A stretch of DNA of 33,487 nt from an uncultured Lentisphaerota bacterium (lineage in GTDB: Bacteria > Verrucomicrobiota > Lentisphaeria > Victivallales > GWF2-50-93). The position numbers were made by a program, and so were the translations under genes. Positions 1-7,851 of the stretch are shown here, one piece after another. The notes below the pieces were generated by a model. That model had not been told where the DNA came from. It did no database searches and worked only from the letters and a program-made list of their open reading frames with translations. The DNA lies in the NCBI GenBank assembly GCA_903872565.1, contig CAIQLG010000224.1, positions 1-33,487 on the forward strand. The letters are read 5' to 3'. Each line of letters opens with the position of its first letter. The first letter of the stretch is position 1.

Positions 1-2
1 AA

Positions 3-1667
3 AAGGCTTTTCGAGCACCGTCTAGTTATACTGAACTTTCAGATAAGGTCATCAGAGACTTTATCAAAGCTGTGGTTCTTATAGATGACCATTGGTCTGA
101 TTCACAGGCGGCACCACCACCTGTTATTAGTCCAGATAATATTGTTTTGACGCCACCACCTGTTCCTCTTGCTGATCAGATTGTGGTACATGAAGAAATT
201 CCAGGTGAAGTTTCTTCGCCTACTTCAATAGCGAGAACGGATCCAGCCTATCTTCGGGATATTGGAATAGAAATTGCAAATCAAGGTTTTTTGTTTACTG
301 GATTCTCATATACAGATGCCAAGAAAGAAACAGTATTTGAACTTGCATCCAAGTCTGATATTTTGATCCTGGATTGGTTGCTTGGAAGTGGAAATCCGAT
401 ACCTGCACTTGATCTATTGGAGAGGCTGGGTAAATCAGGATCTCCTCGATTTATTTTTATTCTTACCGATCAAAGCGACTTGGGAAACATCAGAAAAAAT
501 ATCAGTGAACGACTTGGAGAGAAATCGGAAGGAACAGGACATGTATTCAGTTGTGGCCCTTTCTCTTTCTCTATCAAAAACAAACCCCATAATGTCGGGG
601 GGAACTCCGTTTCAGCCACGGAAGTGCTCAATGAAGCAGTCAAAGGAATCCAACAGCGATTTGCAGGGCTTCTGCAATTGGCAGCACTTCAGCTTCTGTC
701 TAGGTACAAAGAAAAATTACATGAAGTACTAATGCATTTCAATAGTGAATTGGATTTACCTTTTATCACTGAATGGTTAGAGGAAAATAGCCCGATTGGC
801 CCTAACAGCAGATTTAGGGATCTAATGATTGACGAATGGAGATCTTTAGTAGAACAGGATCATTCTCCAGAAAAATCAATTTTGTCAGGCGATGGTATCT
901 CTGCCTTTATTGCATCAAAAGCAAGTAAGCCAAGATGGGGTGGGAAAAGTGCAAAACGTGTCTATAAGATCCTTGACAAACAAAAAGATAAATTCCCAAC
1001 TGAAGGAGTAGAATTAACTGAACTGGAAAAGGAGATTCAAGACTGGATGGGAGATTGTCGTAGCATGTGGCCGAATCTGACCAAGCCCAGAGGAATCATT
1101 TGGAAACCAGGAGTGCTAAAGACTATGATTGGAGGCTATCTGTCAATAGCTTGTGAGACAGATCTTAAACACCAAAAGAAACTAGTTGATCTTGATGCTT
1201 TCTTTCATTCCAAATCGGATTTGCCGCCGAAGCTTGATCAAGGCACAGTGCTAATAGATCCTGCCGGAACTTATCTTGTTTGCATAACACCCACTTGTGA
1301 CTGTAGCCGTCCTAAGGAGCGAATAAAAAACTGTTATGTTTTCCTTAGAGCCAACAAGGTAAATTTTAAAAAACTCAAAAATTACCCGGAAGGTGTTGTT
1401 GTCGCGGTCCGCTCAAAAGAGGGGCTCAACCTGTTGTTGGCCGTGACTCCTAATCCAACATTTACCTATAGAATAGTTAATCCTTCCCTTGAGAGAAATT
1501 TACGTGCGTCTAATACTTTTAAGTCAAAAAGTACTTTTGTTCTTAAGCCTGTTGCACAGCTTCGACCTACTAGAGTTCAAGCGCTTATTTCTTTAGCTGC
1601 TGGAAAGTCAATTGAGATTGGCTTAGACAGGTCAGAGCTCCTTCGTCAACTCTGCAGGTCTAACTAA
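3..1667 (+). CDS. Receiver-domain (response-regulator-like) protein, 5' end outside window
   Basis: The frame is open to the left edge. Bases 3-71 read as a plausible helix (SYTELSDKVIRDFIKAV) that runs into VVLIDDHW, so the GTG at 72 is probably an internal valine and the true start lies upstream. The receiver landmarks are visible: the acidic pair in LIDD, a candidate phospho-acceptor Asp in DILILDWL, a Thr in FILTD and a Lys in FSFSIKNK. A proline-rich stretch of about 40 residues (two PPPV blocks) sits between the first strand and the rest of the domain, where ordinary receivers have no insert. The remaining ~370 residues have no motif I recognise apart from a Cys cluster, TPTCDCSR. The family resembles the Response_reg_2 type of receiver found in conflict loci. 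A partner gene, if any, would lie upstream of the window. No DNA-binding output domain is evident. Confidence 0.75.
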   Translation, partial: KAFRAPSSYTELSDKVIRDFIKAVVLIDDHWSDSQAAPPPVISPDNIVLTPPPVPLADQIVVHEEIPGEVSSPTSIARTDPAYLRDIGIEIANQGFLFTGFSYTDAKKETVFELASKSDILILDWLLGSGNPIPALDLLERLGKSGSPRFIFILTDQSDLGNIRKNISERLGEKSEGTGHVFSCGPFSFSIKNKPHNVGGNSVSATEVLNEAVKGIQQRFAGLLQLAALQLLSRYKEKLHEVLMHFNSELDLPFITEWLEENSPIGPNSRFRDLMIDEWRSLVEQDHSPEKSILSGDGISAFIASKASKPRWGGKSAKRVYKILDKQKDKFPTEGVELTELEKEIQDWMGDCRSMWPNLTKPRGIIWKPGVLKTMIGGYLSIACETDLKHQKKLVDLDAFFHSKSDLPPKLDQGTVLIDPAGTYLVCITPTCDCSRPKERIKNCYVFLRANKVNFKKLKNYPEGVVVAVRSKEGLNLLLAVTPNPTFTYRIVNPSLERNLRASNTFKSKSTFVLKPVAQLRPTRVQALISLAAGKSIEIGLDRSELLRQLCRSN

Positions 1668-1686
1668 ATCCGGAACGTTGATCCCA

Positions 1687-1857
1687 ATGCAACAGGAATT
1701 CCACAATTCATATCAGGGCATCTGGATACCTCTTGGGACAGCCCAAAGAACAATCCCCGATGAAGATTTAGTGCATCCTTCAGTAAAAGAGCGCATAGAG
1801 GCAAATATGGGTTATCTTCCTGCAAATCTGCCGGCAAAACCAAATTATTCTACATAG
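1687..1857 (+). other. Short ORF of 56 codons, possible gene remnant
   Basis: ATG at 1687 to TAG at 1855-1857, 19 bases after the receiver gene. The translation begins MQQEFHNSYQGIWIPL and ends in a Pro/Asn-rich tail. Its frame is open upstream into the end of the receiver gene and no good ribosome-binding site precedes the ATG, so it may be the 3' remnant of a lost gene rather than a functional one. I do not recognise a family. With 1912-2046 it is the only coding-like content of the 588-base gap between the receiver gene and abiEi. Confidence 0.25.
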
Positions 1858-1911
1858 GATATTTTTTTGTGTATTTCGTATGTTTCGTGATTAAATAAGG
1901 TTAAATCTACT

Positions 1912-2046
1912 ATGATATTAAAACATCACAACAGCATCGAAACGACAGACAAACTTCTTCAGTCTGGCAATTCAGCCGAGAAGCAGATGGCGTTCTATCT
2001 GCAGAGAGCTTTCGGAGACGATGAGAATTTTCACGACCTTAAATGA
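1912..2046 (+). pseudogene. Truncated NERD-type nuclease N-terminus
   Basis: ATG at 1912 to TGA at 2044-2046, 44 codons. The segment AEKQMAFYLQRAFGDDENF followed by HDLK matches the typical start of NERD (nuclease-related) domains, where a Glu/Lys-rich helix and a conserved RAFGDD...HDL segment open the fold. Full-length NERD proteins run for at least 150-200 residues and carry the catalytic Asp and E-x-K later on; here the frame stops right after the first conserved block. The sequence beyond 2046 is AT-rich and shows no continuation in the other plus frames that I could see. I read it as the stub of a nuclease gene cut by deletion or insertion. Family assignment is by recall of the motif only. 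Confidence 0.5.
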
Positions 2047-2154
2047 AAGGCAGAGAGATAGAAATTACAACCCTATCCAATCTCCTCATCCTTAATTATA
2101 TCCATTATTGAATAATTGCATTTAATGTTAATAATGCTATTTTAAGAATTACGC

Positions 2155-2183
2155 TTGACATAACTTTTAAATGCGCATATAAT
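2155..2183 (+). promoter_or_regulatory. Consensus sigma-70 promoter of the abiE operon
   Basis: A perfect -35 hexamer TTGACA (2155-2160) and a perfect -10 hexamer TATAAT (2178-2183) are separated by exactly 17 bases. Transcription would start near 2190 and give a leader of about 65 bases before the abiEi ATG at 2256. The surrounding 150 bases are very AT-rich. I found no equally good promoter elsewhere in the window. Confidence 0.85.
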
Positions 2184-2228
2184 AATGCATAAATTAAATC
2201 TAAATAGTCTATATATCTAATTATTATA

Positions 2229-2247
2229 AATTGCGAATAAGGCAATT
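2229..2247 (+). repeat. Inverted repeat in the abiE leader, candidate AbiEi operator
   Basis: AATTGC (2229-2234) and GCAATT (2242-2247) form 6-base arms around a 7-base spacer, ending 8 bases before the abiEi ATG. AbiEi antitoxins of known systems repress their own operon by binding inverted repeats in the promoter region, so this is a natural operator candidate. In the mRNA it could equally form a small hairpin next to a weak ribosome-binding site. Confidence 0.4.
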
Positions 2248-2255
2248 ATTAAGAA

Positions 2256-3062
2256 ATGGAAATAACTAATAAATCAAATCGTCAGGGGCGGAACCTGCTG
2301 GCCTATGCACAGATGAATGGGCTGGAGCTTCTCCGGACAGGCGACCTCGAAAAACCACTCGGCATAAACGCCAAGCAGGAACGCGAACTCTTCAGCAGGA
2401 TGAGCAGGCGCGGTTTGATAATCAGACTGCTGCGAGGAGCTTATCTTGTTCCAATGACAATGCCGCCTGGCGGGATATTCGCGGCCAGCGAATACAAGAT
2501 TATCTCACAACTGATGAAATCAGTAGGAGGACGCTATCAGATATGCGGACCTAACGCGTTCAACTATTACGGATTCTCGGAGCAACTCCCTAACCGGACA
2601 TACGTATATAACAACAAGTTCAGCGGGGACAGGAAGATCGGCGGGCTCCAGTTCACATTCATCAAACTTCAGGACAGACGGCTCGGCGGTGAAATCAGGA
2701 GAAAAATGCCCGAGGGAATGGAAGTCATGATGTCCGGTAAGGCGAGAACCCTGATTGACGCTCTTGACGACTATGACCGTTTCTGCACAATCCCCCAAGC
2801 ATATAAATGGATATTGGACGAAATAAAGAAGAATGCCGTTCTACTGCCTGAGCTTTGCACAGTCGCCGAGAAATATGCACGCCAGGGCACATTGCGCCGG
2901 CTCGGATGGCTTCTCTCTGAAAAGGCGGGCGAAGAGAAAATAGCCGAGCGCCTCTTGAAAAGACTTACTTCTAAAAAAACAGTATTCGCATTGCTTCCGG
3001 AGCTTCCCATGAAAGGTTCGATCAACAGCAAATGGGGGATAATGACGAATGGCAGATTCTGA
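2256..3062 (+). CDS. abiEi: AbiEi-family antitoxin / transcriptional regulator (type IV TA)
   Basis: A 268-residue protein. The N-terminal ~70 residues form a winged-helix-like region (RTGDLEKPLGI, then RRGLIIRLLRGAYLVP), and the middle carries the AbiEi C-terminal-domain pattern (GRYQICGPNAFNYYGFSEQ, later SGKARTLIDALD). In known AbiE systems this protein counteracts the nucleotidyltransferase toxin without binding it directly and represses the operon. The stop overlaps the start of the toxin gene by 14 bases, which fits translational coupling. A perfect promoter and an inverted repeat lie upstream. The spacing of the ribosome-binding site is poor, so translation may be modest. The assignment rests on motif recall plus the gene pair. 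Confidence 0.85.
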   Translation: MEITNKSNRQGRNLLAYAQMNGLELLRTGDLEKPLGINAKQERELFSRMSRRGLIIRLLRGAYLVPMTMPPGGIFAASEYKIISQLMKSVGGRYQICGPNAFNYYGFSEQLPNRTYVYNNKFSGDRKIGGLQFTFIKLQDRRLGGEIRRKMPEGMEVMMSGKARTLIDALDDYDRFCTIPQAYKWILDEIKKNAVLLPELCTVAEKYARQGTLRRLGWLLSEKAGEEKIAERLLKRLTSKKTVFALLPELPMKGSINSKWGIMTNGRF

Positions 3063-3930
3063 CAAATATTTATTTCATCAACGAAAAGAACCATTTAGAT
3101 TGTCTCTTATGCGGACTTCCCAGTTAAGCGGATTTCGCCCTGAACTCATAGAGAAAGATTATTATTGCAGTCTCATTCTTATGCGGATATATGCAAATAA
3201 AGAGACACCTCTTGTGTTCAAGGGTGGAACCTGCCTGAGCAAATGCCACACTGAATTTTTCCGGATGAGCGAGGACTTGGATTTCATGGTTCCAATGTCA
3301 CCTGGTACCCCCAGAAGTCGGCGAAGCAATGAGATGAAGGGTTTTAAGGAAATCTGGAAGAAGGAGATATGCATTCCTCCCTTCAGCGAAAGCATTGGAC
3401 TTGTCGGACACAATAGTTCTCTCCAGTATATCGGTGAACTTACCTATGAGTCTGCTGTCAGCGAAAAACCGGGTGTAATCAAGCTTGAAATCGGACTGCG
3501 CGAGGAACTTGTAACTCCTCTTGAATGGAAAAATGCCAGAACAGTCCTAATGGATTCTCTGACTCTCTCCGAGCTCATCGCTCCATTCCCAATCAAAGCC
3601 TTTTCACTGTCAGAGGCTTACGCCGAGAAGATGCGGGCCGCGCTCACCAGGAAGGAGCCCGCAATACGTGATTATTTTGATCTCGATTACGCTGACAGGG
3701 CATTGAAATTCAGTTTTTACGATGATGGATTTCTGAAGCTTGTGAGAAGGAAGCTTTCAGTCCCAGGAAATGACCCGATTGATATTTCCGATGCCAAATA
3801 CGATGCATTGAGGATGCAGGTTGATGGTGCTTTGAAGCCGGTACTAAGGGCACAGGATTTTGAAATGTTCAAGCTCGACAGGATATTCAAAATGGTTTGC
3901 GTATTGGGCAGACAACTATTGGGGGCATAG
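3049..3930 (+). CDS. abiEii: AbiEii/AbiGii-family nucleotidyltransferase toxin
   Basis: A 293-residue protein with the DNA-polymerase-beta-like nucleotidyltransferase signature of AbiEii: FKGGTCLSK (residues 57-65) followed by SEDLDF with the metal-binding Asp pair D76 and D78, and a later RDYFDLDYA motif. The family transfers nucleotides to RNA (tRNA targets are known for MenT/AbiEii relatives) and halts growth until neutralised by AbiEi. The start lies inside the end of abiEi in another frame. All key motifs are intact, so the toxin should be active. It converges on the PcfJ-like gene; I saw no terminator in the 172 bases between them. Confidence 0.88.
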   Translation: MADSDKYLFHQRKEPFRLSLMRTSQLSGFRPELIEKDYYCSLILMRIYANKETPLVFKGGTCLSKCHTEFFRMSEDLDFMVPMSPGTPRSRRSNEMKGFKEIWKKEICIPPFSESIGLVGHNSSLQYIGELTYESAVSEKPGVIKLEIGLREELVTPLEWKNARTVLMDSLTLSELIAPFPIKAFSLSEAYAEKMRAALTRKEPAIRDYFDLDYADRALKFSFYDDGFLKLVRRKLSVPGNDPIDISDAKYDALRMQVDGALKPVLRAQDFEMFKLDRIFKMVCVLGRQLLGA

Positions 3931-4102
3931 TCTCCCAGGAGTGAAGAATTGGCTAAGTCTTCGACAAATCAAAAATTCAAAATTCATCGAATACAGTGAC
4001 TCCTCGATTTTCTCTGGGAATATTCTAAAAATTGCAAACTCCATCGAGCAGTGTGTGAGGAAATGATTTTCATGATGGCGAACTTCTGCTCTCCTGTGTC
4101 GC

Positions 4103-5857
4103 TCAAGCAAACACGAACTCCATCTGGTTTTCATCCTTGAACTTCAACGGAAATCCATTGTAATAGACGTAGTTGTCAATCCATTCGCGCAGACGGACCA
4201 TGATGTGTTCTGAATGCGGATACACGCGTTCTATTTCTATTTTCCTTTCAGGAAAATTCTCCGCGCTCAGGAAAACCAGTCTTTTTTCCGATATGCCGGC
4301 AATATAGACAAAGATCTCTCCGGCCTTTGCAGATTCAAGATATGTTCTGGGAGGATATGGATTATAGACCAGGACTTCAGCCATTTCCTCTCCTCGGCGA
4401 ACAGGCTTGACCATGAAATCTAGTCCCTCGTATTCCGGCAACGGACCAGGAGCGAACTCCGTATCCAGTTCTATATCATTTTGGTTCAGGGCTTCTTCGG
4501 CAAAATGATTATATTCTAGCTGAGCAGGAATAGGCAGACCATTGGCGGCTATATAGGCGTAGTATTCTGACAAGGTAAAACCGGCAAGGCTTTTGGGAGC
4601 TTCAATATGCCGGGGACTGTCCTTGCGCTCATTGAACCATTTTTTCATATGGTCTGTCACAATCTCTGGGACATCAGTGTTGCATGTCCCTTTGAACTGA
4701 CCGAGTTTCCAGTTGTTTTCTGTTTTAGCTCTTAGTACCTCCAGCGTCGCCTCTACCGGCTTTGTGACCATGTAAACCGCAGATCTGGCCATTACAATGC
4801 TCCCAAAACATATCATTACACAGTTATGCTGCTTGACCGCCCACCTGTGAAGCATTTCCGGAGTTGTCACAGGACATATCTCGAAATCAGAGGCGGACAT
4901 CCCGTCAAAAGGCGGTTCTGGGAATGAAGCGTCAGCCATCACCAGTTTCATCTTTGCAGTATATGGGACTATGAACTCGTCGTGTTTTTGCCTGATAGCC
5001 TTTATGCTCTTGACCTTTCCCAGGGATTCCCCGAGTACTGCTGACATGCGGGCCGTGTCGCGCACCAGGCACAACTGCTCGAACTGTTCGGCGGATTCAC
5101 TGATCTGGGCCGCTTCATTGAGGAACTGTGCAGTTATGAAGCCGCTCAAACTCGACATAGTCGCCAAAGAGATTACATTCCTATTGAAGTTCTCCACAAA
5201 GGAAAGCGTTCTGAGAAGTTGAGGATTCCTTTCGAGAGCCTTCCTGACGAATAGGATATTCTGGACCGCCGGCCCTATCCTGTCTAATATGTGGACCAGA
5301 GATTCGGACTCCGGAAATCCGCACATGGCGAGGATCTTCTTGCGTTTCATTTTCAGCATGGATTTTGCCCTGCGCCACGGCTTTGCAACCTTTTTCTGAC
5401 AGAATATCCAGTTTAGTGCGACCATATAGGCCAGAGTCGGATTCGATTCGACAAGATCAGAGCCTCCCTTTATCATTAGAAGTTTATACATGTCGAGCTG
5501 ATAACTGTAATAGGTGCTTACTTTTTCCAGCAGGGTGCGGTCGAATTTCTCCCTGAGAAAATTGAACTGCGGCGTCAAATGGTATTTATAGTATTTCCCC
5601 ATCTTGACCGACATTTCCGGCCACGGGTTAGGTTCCTCCGTATCATCGCGCCTCGTGACAGCCTCTGCGATCACCTCATGGTAGACGGAAGGCAGATGAC
5701 ACGGGGTAAAATAAGGCCTTGATTCGCTCTTGCACCATGCCGTCGGCCCATAAGGTGTCATCTTGACGACCGTAATCTTTTCCGCTGTGAATATGTACAG
5801 TTTGCCGTTCTTGTAACAGCAGCAGTCGAATGTGGGTTTTTTAAATTCATTAATCAT
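4103..5857 (-). CDS. PcfJ-like protein
   Basis: A 584-residue protein, last gene of the long minus-strand cluster. The block starting at about residue 345 (EMLHRWAVKQHNCVMICFGS, then VEATLEVL, then WKLGQFKGTCN) follows the PcfJ-domain pattern of a His-Cys pair, a PERATLE-like strand and a W-x-I-x-Q-x-x-G-x-x-N segment. PcfJ proteins occur on plasmids, phages and integrative elements and their biochemical role is not settled. The ~330 residues before it have no motif I recognise. A weak ribosome-binding site (GTGAG) precedes the ATG. The 102-base gap to the preceding peptidase gene contains an inverted repeat, so this gene could be a separate unit that happens to follow the cluster. Confidence 0.65.
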   Translation of the reverse strand: MINEFKKPTFDCCCYKNGKLYIFTAEKITVVKMTPYGPTAWCKSESRPYFTPCHLPSVYHEVIAEAVTRRDDTEEPNPWPEMSVKMGKYYKYHLTPQFNFLREKFDRTLLEKVSTYYSYQLDMYKLLMIKGGSDLVESNPTLAYMVALNWIFCQKKVAKPWRRAKSMLKMKRKKILAMCGFPESESLVHILDRIGPAVQNILFVRKALERNPQLLRTLSFVENFNRNVISLATMSSLSGFITAQFLNEAAQISESAEQFEQLCLVRDTARMSAVLGESLGKVKSIKAIRQKHDEFIVPYTAKMKLVMADASFPEPPFDGMSASDFEICPVTTPEMLHRWAVKQHNCVMICFGSIVMARSAVYMVTKPVEATLEVLRAKTENNWKLGQFKGTCNTDVPEIVTDHMKKWFNERKDSPRHIEAPKSLAGFTLSEYYAYIAANGLPIPAQLEYNHFAEEALNQNDIELDTEFAPGPLPEYEGLDFMVKPVRRGEEMAEVLVYNPYPPRTYLESAKAGEIFVYIAGISEKRLVFLSAENFPERKIEIERVYPHSEHIMVRLREWIDNYVYYNGFPLKFKDENQMEFVFA

Positions 5858-5879
5858 ATTTGACTCACATCAGTTACGC

Positions 5880-5896
5880 GAACTATAGCATAGTTC
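5880..5896. repeat. Inverted repeat upstream of the PcfJ-like gene
   Basis: GAACTAT and ATAGTTC form perfect 7-base arms around AGC, 23 bases before the ATG of the PcfJ-like gene. There is no T-run on the minus strand after it, so it is more likely an operator or short hairpin than an intrinsic terminator. Confidence 0.4.
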
Positions 5897-5959
5897 CCCA
5901 AATTAGGTCTCACCAAAAATATTTAACATTAGCGGACTTGTTGCTTGAGTTTCCATTTA

Positions 5960-6469
5960 TCACTTCCTGTACGCTATTGCGCCCCACCTTCCCCACCGTG
6001 ACTTGAAATAGCTTTTATCCCAGCCGCAGAGCCTCGCGGAGTATAGAGAAGGGTCAAGGACATATATCTTGTCCGGAGAATATCCATAAACAACGGACCA
6101 GTGATCGTTGTCCTTCAAATAAGTCAGCATCGGCCCTCCGTATTCGTCAATGGCGTGGTAAATGTCCTTCATACGCGCATGAGGCCTGACTAACACGGAA
6201 AGTCCCCTCTGCCTGAAAAGCCGGAGGATCGAACTCTCCGTCGTTCCATCCTCATCGGTTCCCAGCAGTTTCTCCACATTCGATATGGACCTAGCCTTGC
6301 CGTAGTATCTTAAAATCATATACGCCGACTGGACACCGCAGGAATACCTGTCGAGCTGGAGCGACCGGTCCATATCGAGGACTATTGCATCGGGGTCGCA
6401 ATATTCCTCTAAGCTTTTCGCCACATTGGCAGCCTTGTCGACAATATATTTCAGAGTGTCAAGCATCAT
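5960..6469 (-). CDS. C39-like (papain-fold) cysteine peptidase A
   Basis: A 169-residue protein with the catalytic layout of peptidase family C39: Q38 as oxyanion residue and C44 as nucleophile in LQLDRYSCGVQS, H123 in NDHWSVVYGY and D139 in IYVLDPS. It is essentially one peptidase domain with a short N-terminal helix; no signal peptide and no ABC-transporter domain is attached. C39 domains of bacteriocin exporters cut leader peptides after a double Gly, but stand-alone C39-like proteins also occur in other settings. A GGAG lies 10 bases before the ATG. It follows peptidase B by 17 bases and is the last of three such genes, so it is very probably co-transcribed with B. Confidence 0.8.
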   Translation of the reverse strand: MMLDTLKYIVDKAANVAKSLEEYCDPDAIVLDMDRSLQLDRYSCGVQSAYMILRYYGKARSISNVEKLLGTDEDGTTESSILRLFRQRGLSVLVRPHARMKDIYHAIDEYGGPMLTYLKDNDHWSVVYGYSPDKIYVLDPSLYSARLCGWDKSYFKSRWGRWGAIAYRK

Positions 6470-6486
6470 TTGTCATCAGCTCCTTC

Positions 6487-7230
6487 TCATCCGAAAATCC
6501 TGTTGATGAAGTTCCCCACTACCGTTCCCTCCTCGTATCCAAACAGGTTGTTGATCTGATTGCCCGCCCAGGTACCTTTATCCCCGCCTAATGAGAGGAT
6601 ATCGCCCATTTTCGAACCAGCGACCTGCAGGCAGAACTGCGTCCCCCTCGCATATTGTTTCGCGAAATCCGCAGTTGTCATGCGTCTGATTTTTGCTTTT
6701 CTGCTCCTCGACACGAAAATCAGCCCGTCGCAGTCGCTCCCGATAAAACTATCATACGATTCCTTTACATTCTCGCTTTTGGTGGAATCGGTTATTATGA
6801 GCTTATTACCATCGAACCCAGATATCGCAAGCCAGTGGCTGAAATGCCACCCGAGCACAAGTATCGGATGCCCGGACAAAAGATGTTCTTTGATCTTACC
6901 CTTCAGCCCGTCTTCGTTTTTTGAAACAAGCTCTGTTTCAAATCCGTGCCAGTGCAGGACAGCCAGGACATCGAAAGGCCATGTGCCTTCCAATCCATAT
7001 CCCAGATTGGAGAAAAACGACTCTATCGTGTCCCTTCCTGGGAAGTTGTAAGGCAGGGAGTTCTGCGTGCCGAGCAATGCCTCAACGTTCAGTCTTTCCG
7101 GGTCGAGGCCGTAGTATCTGTAGACGGCAGACATTGCACAATAGCCGCAGGCAGCACCGCCTCCCGGCAAGTCATACTGATAAATCGGTTCCAGTCCAAG
7201 ATCACATTTCCCTGTTTTTTTAGTTTTCAT
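6487..7230 (-). CDS. C39-like (papain-fold) cysteine peptidase B
   Basis: A 247-residue protein from the ATG at 7230. An in-frame ATG exists at 7245, but GGAG lies 7 bases before 7230, and the remaining 5-codon extension merely overlaps the DUF1232 gene. Candidate catalytic residues: Q18, C28 in GGGAACGYCAMSAV, H132 in HFSHWLAISGF and D148 in LIITDST. The Gly triplet before the Cys differs from peptidases A and C. A C-terminal ~70-residue extension is Gly-rich (GDILSLGGDKGTWAGNQI) and may be a membrane or partner contact. It overlaps the end of the DUF1232 gene by 11 bases, a strong sign of translational coupling. Confidence 0.78.
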   Translation of the reverse strand: MKTKKTGKCDLGLEPIYQYDLPGGGAACGYCAMSAVYRYYGLDPERLNVEALLGTQNSLPYNFPGRDTIESFFSNLGYGLEGTWPFDVLAVLHWHGFETELVSKNEDGLKGKIKEHLLSGHPILVLGWHFSHWLAISGFDGNKLIITDSTKSENVKESYDSFIGSDCDGLIFVSRSRKAKIRRMTTADFAKQYARGTQFCLQVAGSKMGDILSLGGDKGTWAGNQINNLFGYEEGTVVGNFINRIFG

Positions 7231-7639
7231 TTCTATTCTCCACATTAAAGATGTTGTTGTAGCCTTCCTTCCATGTTCTGTACTTTGCGAGATCCGTGCC
7301 GATCAGCCTCAGACAGAGGAATACCACCGCCGCATCGTCAATCTGCCCAAGCACCGGGATGAAATCCGGAATGAGGTCAAACGGATTCAGGACATAGAGC
7401 AGAGTGAATGTGACTGACGCGATGCACCACCAGGGGATTTCCCTGTATGCCCCGCTGCAATAGTCCTTGAGCATGCAGATGAACAACTTGACATCCTCTA
7501 TTAATTTCCCGAGAGCGCCAGTCATCCTGTCAATGATGTCCTTTTCATGTCCGATCACTTTTTTCACATCGCTCTTGGTCATTGCCGCTGCACCTGCTCT
7601 CATGAAGCCCTCATTGATCCGTTCCAGTTTGCATTTCAT
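7220..7639 (-). CDS. DUF1232 (YkvA-like) membrane protein
   Basis: A 139-residue protein whose second half carries the DUF1232 signature: YREIPWWCIA at about 66, then LLYVLNPFDLIPDFIPVLGQ and DDAAVV, covering one or two membrane-inserting helices. DUF1232 proteins are small inner-membrane proteins of unknown biochemical function. The N-terminal half is a charged helix. A strong AAAGGAG lies 8 bases before the ATG, but ribosome-binding site and start codon are enclosed in a perfect 9-base inverted repeat (separate entry). The gene overlaps peptidase B, suggesting the membrane protein and the peptidases are made together. Confidence 0.85.
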   Translation of the reverse strand: MKCKLERINEGFMRAGAAAMTKSDVKKVIGHEKDIIDRMTGALGKLIEDVKLFICMLKDYCSGAYREIPWWCIASVTFTLLYVLNPFDLIPDFIPVLGQIDDAAVVFLCLRLIGTDLAKYRTWKEGYNNIFNVENRNEN

Positions 7640-7682
7640 TCTCGAATCTCCTTTATTATTGGTTCATCAATGTATTCGAGAA
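7637..7682 (-). promoter_or_regulatory. Hairpin enclosing the DUF1232 ribosome-binding site
   Basis: TTCTCGAAT and ATTCGAGAA (7639-7647 and 7674-7682) are perfect 9-base inverted arms. In the minus-strand mRNA the loop holds AAAGGAG and the 3' arm ends in the A of the ATG start codon, so folding would shield the start. The 212-base gap 7640-7851 contains nothing else I can name. Alternative: a DNA operator for an internal promoter. Confidence 0.45.
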
Positions 7683-7851
7683 ACTCAGATGAAATCTTAC
7701 ACGGATTGTTTTACCATTGCAAAATATTGTCTATGGAGTTATTAATGGAGAAATTTCCGATTCTCTTCTAATGATGGGCTATCATCCCCTGCCACGCAAT
7801 GTTCTCGCAAGTTTTCGCCATATTGAGGGACACACTTGATAAGACCGAATA

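Noticed and set aside
3860-4066. 68-codon plus-strand frame at the end of abiEii
   Set aside because: Overlaps the toxin gene in another frame and has no ribosome-binding site or recognisable content.
6560-7051. 163-codon plus-strand frame
   Set aside because: Antisense to C39-like peptidase B; no start signal and no protein-like pattern.
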